From contig CAISLN010000004.1 in assembly GCA_903886275.1 (NCBI GenBank), positions 1-64,000 of the forward strand: a DNA stretch of 64,000 nucleotides, written 5' to 3'. The position numbers were made by a program, and so were the translations under genes. Shown piece after piece: positions 18,998-29,816 of the stretch; position 1 is the stretch's first letter; each line of letters starts with the position of its first letter. This stretch comes from an uncultured beta proteobacterium. Its GTDB lineage: Bacteria; Pseudomonadota; Gammaproteobacteria; Burkholderiales; Burkholderiaceae_C. The notes under the pieces are model-generated. The model saw nothing but the letters and a program-made list of their open reading frames with translations. It searched no databases and was not told the DNA's origin.

Positions 18998-20204
18998 GGC
19001 TGCTCTCCTCGTCTTGCACCATCTTCTTCAACAAAATTGTCTGGGTCACAGCGCCCAGGTAACGGTGGTCCGTGTCGATCACGGGCAGCGGCACCGGGTT
19101 CTTGACGATGCGCCCCACCAGTTCGCGCAAGACCAGGGTGCCCGGCACCGGCGCGATGTGCGCCAAAAAGGCCGCCGACAACTGGATGGGTTGGACCTCC
19201 AAGGCGCGGTGCATGGAGTCTATGGACACGGCCCCTTGAAAGCGCCCATCGGCCCCGACCACAAAGGCATACATGCGCTGGGTCTCGCGCAACCGCTCTA
19301 TTGCCGCGCGCATGTCGGCTTGCGCATCAGCGCTGGCCTGTATCACCAGGGTCTCATCCAGGCTCGCCACGTCACGGGCGACCAGGTACTTGTTGACATC
19401 CACGCCCTTGAAAAAAGCGCGCACATATTCGTCGCTGGGGTTGCGCAGAATCTCGTCGGGCGTGCCGATTTGCACAATGCGCCCGCCCTCCATGATGGCA
19501 ATGCGGTTGCCGATGTGAAAGGCCTCGTCTAGGTCGTGCGACACAAACACAATGGTGCGCTGCTGCTCGGCCTGCAGTTTGAGCAACAGCTCCTGCATCT
19601 CGGTGCGCTTGAGCGGGTCCAGCGCCGAGAAGGCCTCGTCCATCAGCATCAACGAGGGGTCCACTGCCAGGGCGCGGGCCAGTCCCACGCGCTGCTGCAT
19701 GCCGCCCGAGAGTTCTGCGGGCATGCGCTGCGCAAACGATTTGAGGCCGACCTGGTCGAGCACCTCCATGGCGCGCAGCTCGCGCGTCTTGCGGTCCACA
19801 CCGGCCACCTCCAGACCAAAGGCGGTGTTGCGCAACACCGAGAGATGGGGAAGCAAGGCAAAGGACTGGAACACCATGGCCAGGTCCTTGCGCCGCAGCT
19901 CGATCAGCGCCTTTTTGCCCATGGTGGCGACATCGTTGCCACCAACCAGGATCTGGCCGTGGGTCGGATCCACCAGCCGGTTCAAGAGCCGGATCAGGGT
20001 CGATTTGCCGGAGCCCGACAGGCCCATCAGCACAAAAATTTCCCCCTCGTTGACGTGGAAGTTGGCGTCCTTGACGCCCACCACCATGCCGGTCTGGTGG
20101 AAAATTTCGTCCTTGCTCAGGCCGCGTTTGAGCATCTGCATGGCGAGCTCGGGGCTATGGCCAAAGACTTTGTAGAGATTCTTGACGACGACTTTTTCTG
20201 CCAC
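18990..20204 (-). CDS. proV: Glycine betaine/proline-type ABC transporter ATPase with CBS domains
   Basis: [19 protein letters not shown] Walker [16 protein letters not shown] signature, [11 protein letters not shown] Walker B; C-terminal CBS region. Confidence 0.9.
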   Translation of the reverse strand: MAEKVVVKNLYKVFGHSPELAMQMLKRGLSKDEIFHQTGMVVGVKDANFHVNEGEIFVLMGLSGSGKSTLIRLLNRLVDPTHGQILVGGNDVATMGKKALIELRRKDLAMVFQSFALLPHLSVLRNTAFGLEVAGVDRKTRELRAMEVLDQVGLKSFAQRMPAELSGGMQQRVGLARALAVDPSLMLMDEAFSALDPLKRTEMQELLLKLQAEQQRTIVFVSHDLDEAFHIGNRIAIMEGGRIVQIGTPDEILRNPSDEYVRAFFKGVDVNKYLVARDVASLDETLVIQASADAQADMRAAIERLRETQRMYAFVVGADGRFQGAVSIDSMHRALEVQPIQLSAAFLAHIAPVPGTLVLRELVGRIVKNPVPLPVIDTDHRYLGAVTQTILLKKMVQDEESSHE

Positions 20205-20312
20205 AGGGGAGTCCCTCGGGTTTGTTGTTTGTAGCGCTTTGCATGCTTCTCCCACGCACGAAGCGGGCCATGCTAGCCTCACAGACGGCAACTTAGCCCC
20301 CAAATGCGCCGC

Positions 20313-20331
20313 TCGATTGTCCATCTGCGAC
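20313..20331. promoter_or_regulatory. Candidate operator upstream of proVW-glxA
   Basis: TCGATTGTCCATCTGCGAC shares TCGATTGTC-N6-CGAC at equal spacing with 16021-16039. Confidence 0.45.
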
Positions 20332-20384
20332 TGCGGCAGGGGGCACTAGGGAATCCCCCTAGGCGGCAGGGTCTTGTGCGTACC

Positions 20385-21500
20385 TCAGTGCGCCGTGCGC
20401 GAGATATAGCGCTTGCGCCAGAACACCAGGCCCAGTGTGGAGGCAATCGCCAGCATGGCGCCGATGGCCCACCAAAAGCCGCTGTGCACATGCAGCAGGG
20501 GGATGGAGTCGAAGTTCATGCCGAAGATGGCGGCAATCAGGTTGAGCGGCAAAAACAGGGCGGTCAGCGCGGTGAGCGTGCGCATGATGTCGTTGGTGCG
20601 GTGGCTCTGCGCGCTGAAGTGCATTTGCACCGCCGTCTCTGCGCTTTGCTCCAGGCGGCGTACATGGTGGACCACGCGCTCTATGTGCTCCAGCACATCG
20701 CGGCTGCGCACCTGCAGCAGTTCGCGTTCGCGCGCCTCGACCGGACTGTCGGCTTGCGGCCAGGTCTTGATGGCCTCGATCCAGTCCTGGATGCAGGAGC
20801 GCTGGTCTTCGCAAATTTCGTCGAGCTGGTGCAGCGCCAGGCGCGCATCGAGCAGGGCGGCCCAGTTGGCAAAGCGGCTTTTGGGATTGAGCAGCTCAAG
20901 CTGCCAGTGGTCGAGCTGGTGCGTCAGTTCGCGGCGCAGCGCCAGGTAGCCGTCCACCATCAGGTTGACGATGCGCAGCATCAAATCCGCCGGGCTGGCC
21001 GCAAAGCGATTGCCGGTGCTGCGCAGGTCGGAGTAATGGGCCTGCATCAGCTTGGCGGCATAGGCCTCACGCACGCTGCAGTCGCCGGGGTGCACCGTGA
21101 GCAACACGCGGTCGAACACGGCAAAGCCGACCGGGTTGGTGTCTATGCGGCGCAGGATGGGCGGGCCGCCCTTTGCGGCCATGGTGAGCCGGGTCGATGC
21201 ACCGGGTGCCGCGGCGCTGGCGGCTGCGGCCAGGCGCCTGAACACCACCACGTCGTACTGCGAGGTGTAGTCGTAATGCGAGGGCAGTTGCTGGTTCAGT
21301 AAATCGGAGACATGGAAGTCCAGCAGGGGCTGTCCGCAAAGCTGCAGCAGCAGCGCCTGGATACTGCCTAGCTGGCCCTCAAAGGCGGCGCGGCTGCAAC
21401 TGATCCAGACAAAGCCGTCGGTGGGCAGGCCCTTTTGCTGCAGGCCTTCGAGCGTCAGGCCCTCACTGGCGGCCGTGCTCTGGATCTGGAAGATGCGCAT
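20385..21500 (-). CDS. CorA-family magnesium/cobalt transporter
   Basis: C-terminal ALTALFLPLNLIAAIFGMNFDSIPLL, GMN motif, two TM helices. Confidence 0.87.
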   Translation of the reverse strand: MRIFQIQSTAASEGLTLEGLQQKGLPTDGFVWISCSRAAFEGQLGSIQALLLQLCGQPLLDFHVSDLLNQQLPSHYDYTSQYDVVVFRRLAAAASAAAPGASTRLTMAAKGGPPILRRIDTNPVGFAVFDRVLLTVHPGDCSVREAYAAKLMQAHYSDLRSTGNRFAASPADLMLRIVNLMVDGYLALRRELTHQLDHWQLELLNPKSRFANWAALLDARLALHQLDEICEDQRSCIQDWIEAIKTWPQADSPVEARERELLQVRSRDVLEHIERVVHHVRRLEQSAETAVQMHFSAQSHRTNDIMRTLTALTALFLPLNLIAAIFGMNFDSIPLLHVHSGFWWAIGAMLAIASTLGLVFWRKRYISRTAH

Positions 21501-21523
21501 GGTTTCGCTGCTTGGCAGGGTGT

Positions 21524-22763
<1,240 letters not shown>

Positions 22764-22788
22764 GCCCACATTCAACGAACGGAAGACC

Positions 22789-23229
22789 ATGCTCTGGACC
22801 AAAGCCTTTCACATTGTGTTTGTTGCCAGTTGGTTTGCCGGCCTGTTCTACCTCCCTCGCATCTTCGTCAACCTCGCCATGGTGCCTTTGGGCTCAGACG
22901 CGGAACGGGCCCGCTTGTTGCTGATGGCACGCAAGCTGATGCGCTTTAGCCATATGCTGGTGGTGCTGGCCTTGGGTTTTGGTTTGTGGATTTGGGGTCT
23001 GTACGGTTGGGCCTTTGGCATGGGCGATGGGACCGGTCCGGGTTGGATGCACGTCAAGCTGTTGTTGGTGCTGTTTGCCGTGATCTACCACATGGTTTGC
23101 GCCGCCCTGCTGCGCAAGTTTGAGGCGGGCACCGAGGGGCATAGCCATGTCTGGTTCCGCTGGTTTAATGAAATCCCGGTGCTGCTGCTGACGGGCACTG
23201 TGATTTTGGTGGTCGTCAAACCCTTCTAA
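22789..23229 (+). CDS. HemJ/CopD-like membrane protein
   Basis: WTKAFHIVFVASWFAGLFYLPRIFVN and RWFNEIPVLLLTGTVILVVVKPF typical of HemJ-type proteins; next to hemB. Confidence 0.75.
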   Translation: MLWTKAFHIVFVASWFAGLFYLPRIFVNLAMVPLGSDAERARLLLMARKLMRFSHMLVVLALGFGLWIWGLYGWAFGMGDGTGPGWMHVKLLLVLFAVIYHMVCAALLRKFEAGTEGHSHVWFRWFNEIPVLLLTGTVILVVVKPF

Positions 23230-23241
23230 AGTCGCCACAGC

Positions 23242-24336
23242 ATGCACAAGACTGCAGCCTCGCCCTTGGCGTTGATCTACGCGGTGCTGATTGTGTATGC
23301 CAGCCTGTATCCTTTTGCGGACTGGCGCAACCAGGGCATGGTCGCCTGGGCCTTTTTGTTGGCCCCGCTACCGCGTTACTGGACCTGGTTTGATACCGCC
23401 ATCAACCTGACGGGCTATGTGCCGTTTGGCGGCTTGCTGGCGCTTAGCGCCCTGCGCTCGGGGCGCAGTCAGCACCCGCTGCGGTTCGCTTTTTTGTGCG
23501 CCTGCCTGCTTTCGCTGGGCATGGAGACCCTGCAAGGTTTTTTGCTGGTGAGGGTGGCTTCCCGCGAAGACTGGTTGCTCAACAGCGTAGGAGGGCTGGC
23601 CGGTGCGGTGGCCACCCTGGCCCTGGAACGTCTGGGTGCCATAGACCGCTGGAGCCATTTCCGCAGGCGCTGGTTTGTGGCGAATTCACACGGCGGCTTG
23701 GTGCTGCTGGCGACCTGGCCGCTGGCCCTGCTGTTTCCGCCGGCCGTGCCCTTTGGTCTGGGACAAATATTGGAACGCATAGAGGCCGCCGTGGCCGAGC
23801 AATTGGCCGACACGCCTTTTCTGGACTGGTTGCCGGTACGCGAGATCGAGTTGCAACCGCTGCTGCCCAGCACCGAGTTGTTGTGTGTGCTGCTGGGCCT
23901 GCTCATTCCCTGCCTGTTGGGCTTTTGTGTGATCCGGCCCGGTGTGAGGCGCCTGCTGTTTGCGCCCCTGGCCATCGGCATAGGCACCTTGGCGACGGCC
24001 CTGTCGGCGACTCTGAGCTGGGGGCCTGAGCATGCCTGGGCCTGGCTGGATCTGCCCTCCCAGGTGGCTCTGGTGGCGGCGCTGGTGCTGGCGCCCCTGC
24101 TCTCTTTTGCGCCAGCCCGGGCCTGTCCCGCGCTGGTGTTGCTGGCGCTGGGCCTGTACCTGGGCATTTTGAACCAGGCGCCCGAAAGTCCGTATTTCGC
24201 CCAAACTCTGCAGGCCTGGGAGCAGGGCCGTTTCATCCGCTTCAATGGACTGGCCCAGTGGCTGGGCTGGCTATGGCCCTATGCGGTTTTGGGCTACGCC
24301 TTGTCGCTGATCTGGCAGCGCGATGCAACTACCTAA
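23242..24336 (+). CDS. VanZ-like family membrane protein
   Basis: YASLYPFADW, DTAINLTGYVPFGGLLAL, METLQGFLLVRVASREDWLLNSVGGLAGA. Confidence 0.8.
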   Translation: MHKTAASPLALIYAVLIVYASLYPFADWRNQGMVAWAFLLAPLPRYWTWFDTAINLTGYVPFGGLLALSALRSGRSQHPLRFAFLCACLLSLGMETLQGFLLVRVASREDWLLNSVGGLAGAVATLALERLGAIDRWSHFRRRWFVANSHGGLVLLATWPLALLFPPAVPFGLGQILERIEAAVAEQLADTPFLDWLPVREIELQPLLPSTELLCVLLGLLIPCLLGFCVIRPGVRRLLFAPLAIGIGTLATALSATLSWGPEHAWAWLDLPSQVALVAALVLAPLLSFAPARACPALVLLALGLYLGILNQAPESPYFAQTLQAWEQGRFIRFNGLAQWLGWLWPYAVLGYALSLIWQRDATT

Positions 24337-24345
24337 AATCAAAGC

Positions 24346-24696
24346 ATGTCTGAAACCAAGCACCCCACAAACTCCTATTTCGAACGCCATATTTTTTTCT
24401 GCCTCAACGAGCGCAAAAACGGCGAAGCCTGCTGTGCCAACTTCCAGGCGCAACAGGCCTTTGACCGCTGCAAGGCGCAGGTCAAAGAGGCTGGCCTGAG
24501 TGGCCCGGGCCAGGTCCGTGTCAACAAGGCCGGTTGCCTGGACCGCTGTGCCGCGGGACCCGTGGCCGTGGTGTATCCCGAGGCGGTCTGGTACAGCTAT
24601 GTGGACAACGCCGACATTGATGAAATCGTCGAGTCGCACCTGAAAAACGGCCAGGTTGTCGAGCGCTTGCTGACACCGGCGCATCTGGGGCGCTAA
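24346..24696 (+). CDS. (2Fe-2S) ferredoxin domain protein
   Basis: HIFFCLNERKNGEACC...VNKAGCLDRCAAGPVAVVYPE thioredoxin-like ferredoxin pattern. Confidence 0.85.
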   Translation: MSETKHPTNSYFERHIFFCLNERKNGEACCANFQAQQAFDRCKAQVKEAGLSGPGQVRVNKAGCLDRCAAGPVAVVYPEAVWYSYVDNADIDEIVESHLKNGQVVERLLTPAHLGR

Positions 24697-24699
24697 GCG

Positions 24700-25347
24700 A
24701 TGAAGGCGTCCACCCAAAAGATTTTCATTGACGGGCCCGCCGGGGCTCTGGAGCTGGCCATCGATGATCCGCTGCATCTTGAAAAGGGCCTGCGCGGTGT
24801 GGCGGTGATTGCCCATCCCCATCCCTTGTTTGGCGGCACCATGGACAACAAGGTGGTGCAGACGCTGGCGCGCGCCTTTGTTCTGTGCGGTTGGCGTGCG
24901 GTGCGCTTTAACTTCCGCGGCGTGGGTGCGAGCGCCGGTGTGCACGATCATGGCCTGGGCGAGCTGCAGGACCTGCTGGCCGTGGTGCAGGACCAGGCGC
25001 CGCAGGGGCCGCTGGCCTTGGCCGGTTTTTCTTTTGGTGCCTTTGTCACCAGCCACGCCATTGCCGCGCTGGAGCCACAGCGCCCGCTGGACAAACTGGT
25101 GCTGGTCGGCACGGCGGTCAGCCGCTTTGCGGTGGCGCCTCTGGCGCACGCCTTGCATGAGCGGACCCTGGTGGTGCATGGCGAGATCGATGACACAGTG
25201 CCGCTGGCCGATGTGCTGGACTGGGCGCGGCCACAGAAACTCCCGGTTACGGTTATTCCCGGTGTGGAGCATTTCTTTCATGGACAATTGACCCTGTTGC
25301 GTTCGCTGCTTGTCCGCCATCTGATGAGCGATCTGCCCTCTGCCTAG
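24700..25347 (+). CDS. Alpha/beta hydrolase
   Basis: VIAHPHPLFGGTMDNKVVQTLARAF, FNFRGVGASAG, LAGFSFGAFV. Confidence 0.85.
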   Translation: MKASTQKIFIDGPAGALELAIDDPLHLEKGLRGVAVIAHPHPLFGGTMDNKVVQTLARAFVLCGWRAVRFNFRGVGASAGVHDHGLGELQDLLAVVQDQAPQGPLALAGFSFGAFVTSHAIAALEPQRPLDKLVLVGTAVSRFAVAPLAHALHERTLVVHGEIDDTVPLADVLDWARPQKLPVTVIPGVEHFFHGQLTLLRSLLVRHLMSDLPSA

Positions 25348-25395
25348 TCTTGTAATTTTCACTGGTTCCTTGCGAGCCCCTTTATTTCCCCTCCC

Positions 25396-26580
25396 ATGAA
25401 ACCATTTATTGCCATTGTTCTGGCCGCCCTGAGTTTTTCCGTTGCGGCGCAAATGCCGCAGCCGCCCGAGGTCGCAGCCCACGCCTACTTGCTGCTCGAT
25501 GTAACCGCCAACCAAATCTTGGCCGCCAAGGACATAGACAGTCCGGTGGAGCCGGCTTCGCTGACCAAGCTGATGTCGGCCTATCTGGTGTTTGATGCGC
25601 TCAAGTCCAAGAAGATTGATCTCAAGCAGACTTTCCCGGTCAGTGCGCGGGCCTGGAAGATGCCGGGGTCGCGCATGTTCATTGACCCCAAGATGCAGGT
25701 GCCGGTGGAAGACCTGATCAAGGGCATGATCGTGCAAAGTGGCAACGACGCCACCATGGCGCTGGCCGAGGGTGTGGGCGGCACGGCCGAAAAGTTTGTC
25801 CAGATGATGAATGAGCAGGCCACGGCCCTGGGCATGAAGAGCACCGGCTACAAGAACCCCGAAGGTCTGACCGAGGCCGGCCACACCACCACGGCGCGCG
25901 ATTTGAGCGTGCTGGCCACCCGTTTGATGGCGGATTTTCCGCAGTATGTGGGCTTTTACGCCATCAAGCATTACCGCTACCCGGGCACGCCAGCGGCCAA
26001 TGACAGCAACCGCAATTTGCTGCTGTTTCGCGACCCTACCGTGGACGGCTTGAAGACGGGACACACCGACGCGGCAGGTTTTTGCATGATTGCCACTGCC
26101 AAGCGCGACTTCCCGAATCTGGTCAGCGCCGGTGCAGAGGCAGGCACTCCGGCAGCCGCTGGCAGCCGCCGTTTGTTGTCCATCGTGCTGGGCGCGGAAA
26201 GCGAAAACTCCCGCGCCAACGAGTCGCAAAAGCTGCTCAACTGGGGCTACACCGCTTTTGAAGCGGTGAAACTGTTCGACGCCAACCAAGCGGTGGTGAC
26301 ACCTGTCGTTTGGAAGGGTGCCACCGCCACCGTCAAGTTGGGCCGATACCAGTCCATCGTGGTGGCCGTGCCCAGTGGCATGGCGGCCAAGCTCAAGACC
26401 CAGGTGCAGCGCAATGACCCGCTGGTGGCACCGCTGGCCAAGGGCCAGCCGCTGGGCACGCTGCACATCACGGCCGGTGAGCTGGCGGTGTTGGATGTGC
26501 CGCTGCTGGCGCTCGATGGCGTGGAGCAGGCCGGCCTGGTGGGCCGCGCCTGGGATTCGATTCGCCTCTGGATCCGCTAG
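25396..26580 (+). CDS. dacC: D-alanyl-D-alanine carboxypeptidase (PBP5/6 family)
   Basis: Signal peptide; EPASLTKLMSAYLVF (SxxK), SGNDA (SxN), LKTGHTDAAGFC (KTG). Confidence 0.88.
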   Translation: MKPFIAIVLAALSFSVAAQMPQPPEVAAHAYLLLDVTANQILAAKDIDSPVEPASLTKLMSAYLVFDALKSKKIDLKQTFPVSARAWKMPGSRMFIDPKMQVPVEDLIKGMIVQSGNDATMALAEGVGGTAEKFVQMMNEQATALGMKSTGYKNPEGLTEAGHTTTARDLSVLATRLMADFPQYVGFYAIKHYRYPGTPAANDSNRNLLLFRDPTVDGLKTGHTDAAGFCMIATAKRDFPNLVSAGAEAGTPAAAGSRRLLSIVLGAESENSRANESQKLLNWGYTAFEAVKLFDANQAVVTPVVWKGATATVKLGRYQSIVVAVPSGMAAKLKTQVQRNDPLVAPLAKGQPLGTLHITAGELAVLDVPLLALDGVEQAGLVGRAWDSIRLWIR

Positions 26581-26686
26581 GCAGTCGGCAGAGCGCGGGG
26601 CCTCGCGCTGGTGCTGACCGCACAGGGCCGCCGCATGGCATGATTCCAGTCCCGATCAGCCTGACACTTTAGGAACAGGAATCTCC

Positions 26687-28147
26687 ATGAATGCACGCCT
26701 CCCCACCCCGGCCCTGAACGCCCCGCAAGTGCTCAGTGAGGTAAGTCAGGCCTGGGACAGCAGCATCGTCGCTGAACTGAGCGACTACATTGCCATCCCC
26801 GCCAAGTCGCCCATGTTCGATACCGACTGGGCCGCCAACGGCTATATCGACACCGTGGTGCGCAATACGGCGACTTGGATAGAGGCGCAAAAGGTGCCGG
26901 GTTTGACGCTGGAAATCGTGCGCCTGCCCGGCCAGACCCCGGTGCTGTTTTTTGAAGTAGCGGCCACGCGCAGCAACTCCTTGCAGACCGTGCTGATGTA
27001 CGGCCACTTGGACAAGCAACCCGAGTTCACCGGCTGGCGCTCCGACCTCGGGCCCTGGACACCCAAGTACCAAGACGGCAAGCTCTATGGACGCGGCGGC
27101 GCCGACGACGGTTATGCCGCCTATGCCGCGATTGCCGCCATCCAGGCGCTCAAGAGCCAGAAGGTGGAGCACCCGCGCATCGTCGGCCTGATCGAGACCT
27201 GCGAGGAAAGCGGCTCGCCCAATTTGCTGCAATACATCGATGCGCTGGGTAGCCGCTTGGGCGATGTGGGGCTGGTGATTTGCCTGGACTCGGGCGCTGG
27301 CAACTACGACCAGCTGTGGTTGACCAACAGCCTGCGCGGCGTGGCCGGCGGCCTGCTCAAGGTGCAAATCCTCTCTGAGGGCGTGCACTCGGGAGACGCC
27401 AGCGGGCTGGTGCCTTCGAGCTTTCGCATCCTGCGCCAGTTGCTCGACCGGCTCGAAGACAGCGCCACTGGGCGCCTGTTGCCCGCCGCCTTTCACTGCG
27501 AGGTGCCAACCGAACGGCTGGCGCAGGCGCAGGCCACCGCCGCGATTCTGGGCGAGTCGGTGCACCAGAATTTCCCCTGGGCACATTACGACTGCGGCGG
27601 CGATCAACGCTTCGCCCTGCCCACCACCACCGACCCACTGCAGGGCCTGCTCAACCGCACCTGGGCGCCGACATTGAGCGTGGTCGGCGTAGATGGCTTT
27701 CCGAGCATGAAGGACGCCGGCAATGTGCTGCGGCCTTTTACCGCCTTCAAGCTCTCGCTGCGCCTGCCGCCGCTGGTGGAGGCAGGTGCTGCCGTGCAGC
27801 AGCTCAAGGCCCTGCTGGAAGACAACGCGCCCTACCAGGCCCAGGTCACCTTCGAGCCGGGCGGCCATGCCACCGGCTGGAACGCGCCCGACACAGCGCC
27901 CTGGTTTGAGCAGGCGCTGGACGCGGCCTCGCAAACCTACTTCGGCGCGCCCTGCGGCTATGTCGGACAGGGCGGCACCATCCCCCTGATGAACATGTTG
28001 TCCCTGGGCTTCCCCAGGGCACAGATGATGGTCTGCGGCGTGCTCGGCCCCAAGAGCAATGCCCATGGACCCAATGAGTTTTTGCATGTGCCCTATGCCA
28101 AAAAGCTCACGGCCGCGGTGGCGCAGGTGATTGCGCAATGCCCCTGA
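26687..28147 (+). CDS. M20 family metallopeptidase
   Basis: LMYGHLDKQPEF, GRGGADDGYAAYAAIAA, ETCEESGSP, HGPNEFLHVPYAKKL. Confidence 0.87.
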   Translation: MNARLPTPALNAPQVLSEVSQAWDSSIVAELSDYIAIPAKSPMFDTDWAANGYIDTVVRNTATWIEAQKVPGLTLEIVRLPGQTPVLFFEVAATRSNSLQTVLMYGHLDKQPEFTGWRSDLGPWTPKYQDGKLYGRGGADDGYAAYAAIAAIQALKSQKVEHPRIVGLIETCEESGSPNLLQYIDALGSRLGDVGLVICLDSGAGNYDQLWLTNSLRGVAGGLLKVQILSEGVHSGDASGLVPSSFRILRQLLDRLEDSATGRLLPAAFHCEVPTERLAQAQATAAILGESVHQNFPWAHYDCGGDQRFALPTTTDPLQGLLNRTWAPTLSVVGVDGFPSMKDAGNVLRPFTAFKLSLRLPPLVEAGAAVQQLKALLEDNAPYQAQVTFEPGGHATGWNAPDTAPWFEQALDAASQTYFGAPCGYVGQGGTIPLMNMLSLGFPRAQMMVCGVLGPKSNAHGPNEFLHVPYAKKLTAAVAQVIAQCP

Positions 28148-28193
28148 GCCACCGGCCGCAAGAGCACTCTTGAGTCGAGCCGCTTGAGCCTGC

Positions 28194-29036
28194 ATGTTTG
28201 CCGAGCCCACGCTGAGTCCCTTTATCACCCGCGATGGCCTGCATCTGGCCATGCAGGACTGGATGCCCGAGCGCGGCACCGCCGTGCGCGGCGTGGTGCT
28301 GCTGGTCCATGGCCTGGGCGAACATAGTGGCCGCTATGAGGCCTTGGCCCAGACGCTCAATGGCTGGGGTTTTGCGGTGCGGGGCTACGACCAGCATGGC
28401 CATGGCGAATCCGCTGGGCTTGCCGGTGCGCTGCCCGACGACAAGCGCCTGCTCGATGACTTGGCCGACATGGTGGACCATGTCCGTGACCGCATGGCGC
28501 CCGACCTGCCGCTGATCCTTTTGGGCCATAGCCTGGGCGGTTTGGTAGCGGCCCGCTTTGTCTCGCTGCAGCTGCGCCCGGTGCAGGCGCTGGTGCTGTC
28601 CTCCCCTGCACTCGACGCCGGCTTGAATGCCTGGCAAAAGCTGCTGCTTGCCCTGCTGCCCAGGCTTCTTCCCGACCTGCGTGTGGGCAACGGGCTGGAT
28701 CCGGACTTTTTGTCCCATGACCGCGAGGTGGTGGAGGCCTATAAAGCCGACCGTCTGGTGCACGACCGCATCAGCGCCAGGTTGGCCCGTTTTATTGCCG
28801 ATGCGGGCGTGGCTACCTTGGCCGCAGCACCCCGCTGGAAGGTGCCCACGCTGTTGCTGTATGCCGGCGACGACCATCTGGTGGATGCGTCAGGCAGCCG
28901 CCGTTTTGCCAAGGCCGCGCCGCGCGAGCTGCTCGACAGCCTGTGTTTTGAGACGCTGTACCACGAGATCTTCAACGAGAAGGACCGACTCCCGGTGCTG
29001 CTGGCGCTGCGGCGTTGGCTGGACCAGCGCTTTTAG
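28194..29036 (+). CDS. Alpha/beta hydrolase, monoacylglycerol lipase-like
   Basis: VLLVHGLGEHSGRYEALAQTL, YDQHGHGES, LLGHSLGGLVAARF. Confidence 0.87.
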   Translation: MFAEPTLSPFITRDGLHLAMQDWMPERGTAVRGVVLLVHGLGEHSGRYEALAQTLNGWGFAVRGYDQHGHGESAGLAGALPDDKRLLDDLADMVDHVRDRMAPDLPLILLGHSLGGLVAARFVSLQLRPVQALVLSSPALDAGLNAWQKLLLALLPRLLPDLRVGNGLDPDFLSHDREVVEAYKADRLVHDRISARLARFIADAGVATLAAAPRWKVPTLLLYAGDDHLVDASGSRRFAKAAPRELLDSLCFETLYHEIFNEKDRLPVLLALRRWLDQRF

Positions 29037-29056
29037 TACCGCAGTTCCAACGCCTT

Positions 29057-29791
29057 TTAGGCCAAGAGGGCCAGGGCGGTGAGTGCCGCAGTTTCTGAGC
29101 GCAGCACCCTGGGCCCCAGGGTGATGGGCTTGAATCCGGCAGCGACTGCGGCGTTCTCTTCGGCAGCACTCAGGCCGCCTTCGGGGCCTGAGAGAAACAG
29201 GGCGCTGGAATCTCCCAAGGCCATGGAGCGCAAGGCCTGTGTGCCTTCGCGCAGCGACAGCAGCAGGGGTTGCATGGCGCTGGTGTCCATTGCGGCCAGC
29301 CATTGTGTCAGTGTCTTCACCGGGTGGATGGTGGGCACGCGGTTGCCGCCGCATTGCTCGCAGGCGGCAATCGCCACACTTTGCCAATGGTCCACTTTTT
29401 TGGTGGCGCGCTCTGCGGCCAGGCGCAGCACGCTGCGCTCGGTCATCAGCGGCTGGATGCTGGCCACGCCGAGCTCGGCGGCCTTTTCCACCAGCCAGTC
29501 CATGCGCTCATTGGCCGGCATGCCCACGGCCAGATGCACGCCACGCTGCGCCTCGCGCTCTATGGCCAGATGGGCGCCGATTTCCACCTGCACCTGGCTG
29601 CGCCCCATCAGGGTGACACGCGCCTCAAACTCGCCGCCGGGGCTGGGCCCCTCCCAACCGGGGCCGTGGTTGAACAGGGTGATGGCGTCGCCCGGCTGCA
29701 GGCGCAGCACCTGCACATGGCGGGCAGCGCCGGCCGGCAGGTCCAGCAGGTCACCGGTGCGAAGGAGCGCGGGGCAGAAAAAACGCGGCAT
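29057..29791 (-). CDS. rsmE: 16S rRNA m3U1498 methyltransferase
   Basis: PRFFCP, ERMDWLVEKAAELGVASIQPLMTERSV, LFLSGPEGGLSAAE, LGPRVLRSETAALTAL. Confidence 0.9.
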   Translation of the reverse strand: MPRFFCPALLRTGDLLDLPAGAARHVQVLRLQPGDAITLFNHGPGWEGPSPGGEFEARVTLMGRSQVQVEIGAHLAIEREAQRGVHLAVGMPANERMDWLVEKAAELGVASIQPLMTERSVLRLAAERATKKVDHWQSVAIAACEQCGGNRVPTIHPVKTLTQWLAAMDTSAMQPLLLSLREGTQALRSMALGDSSALFLSGPEGGLSAAEENAAVAAGFKPITLGPRVLRSETAALTALALLA

Positions 29792-29816
29792 GTTCAGTCT
29801 TTAGAAAGGGCGAGGT

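Noticed and set aside
24271-26466. 731-aa minus-strand ORF opposite the ferredoxin, hydrolase and PBP genes
   Set aside because: Covers three convincing plus-strand genes; low-information composition.
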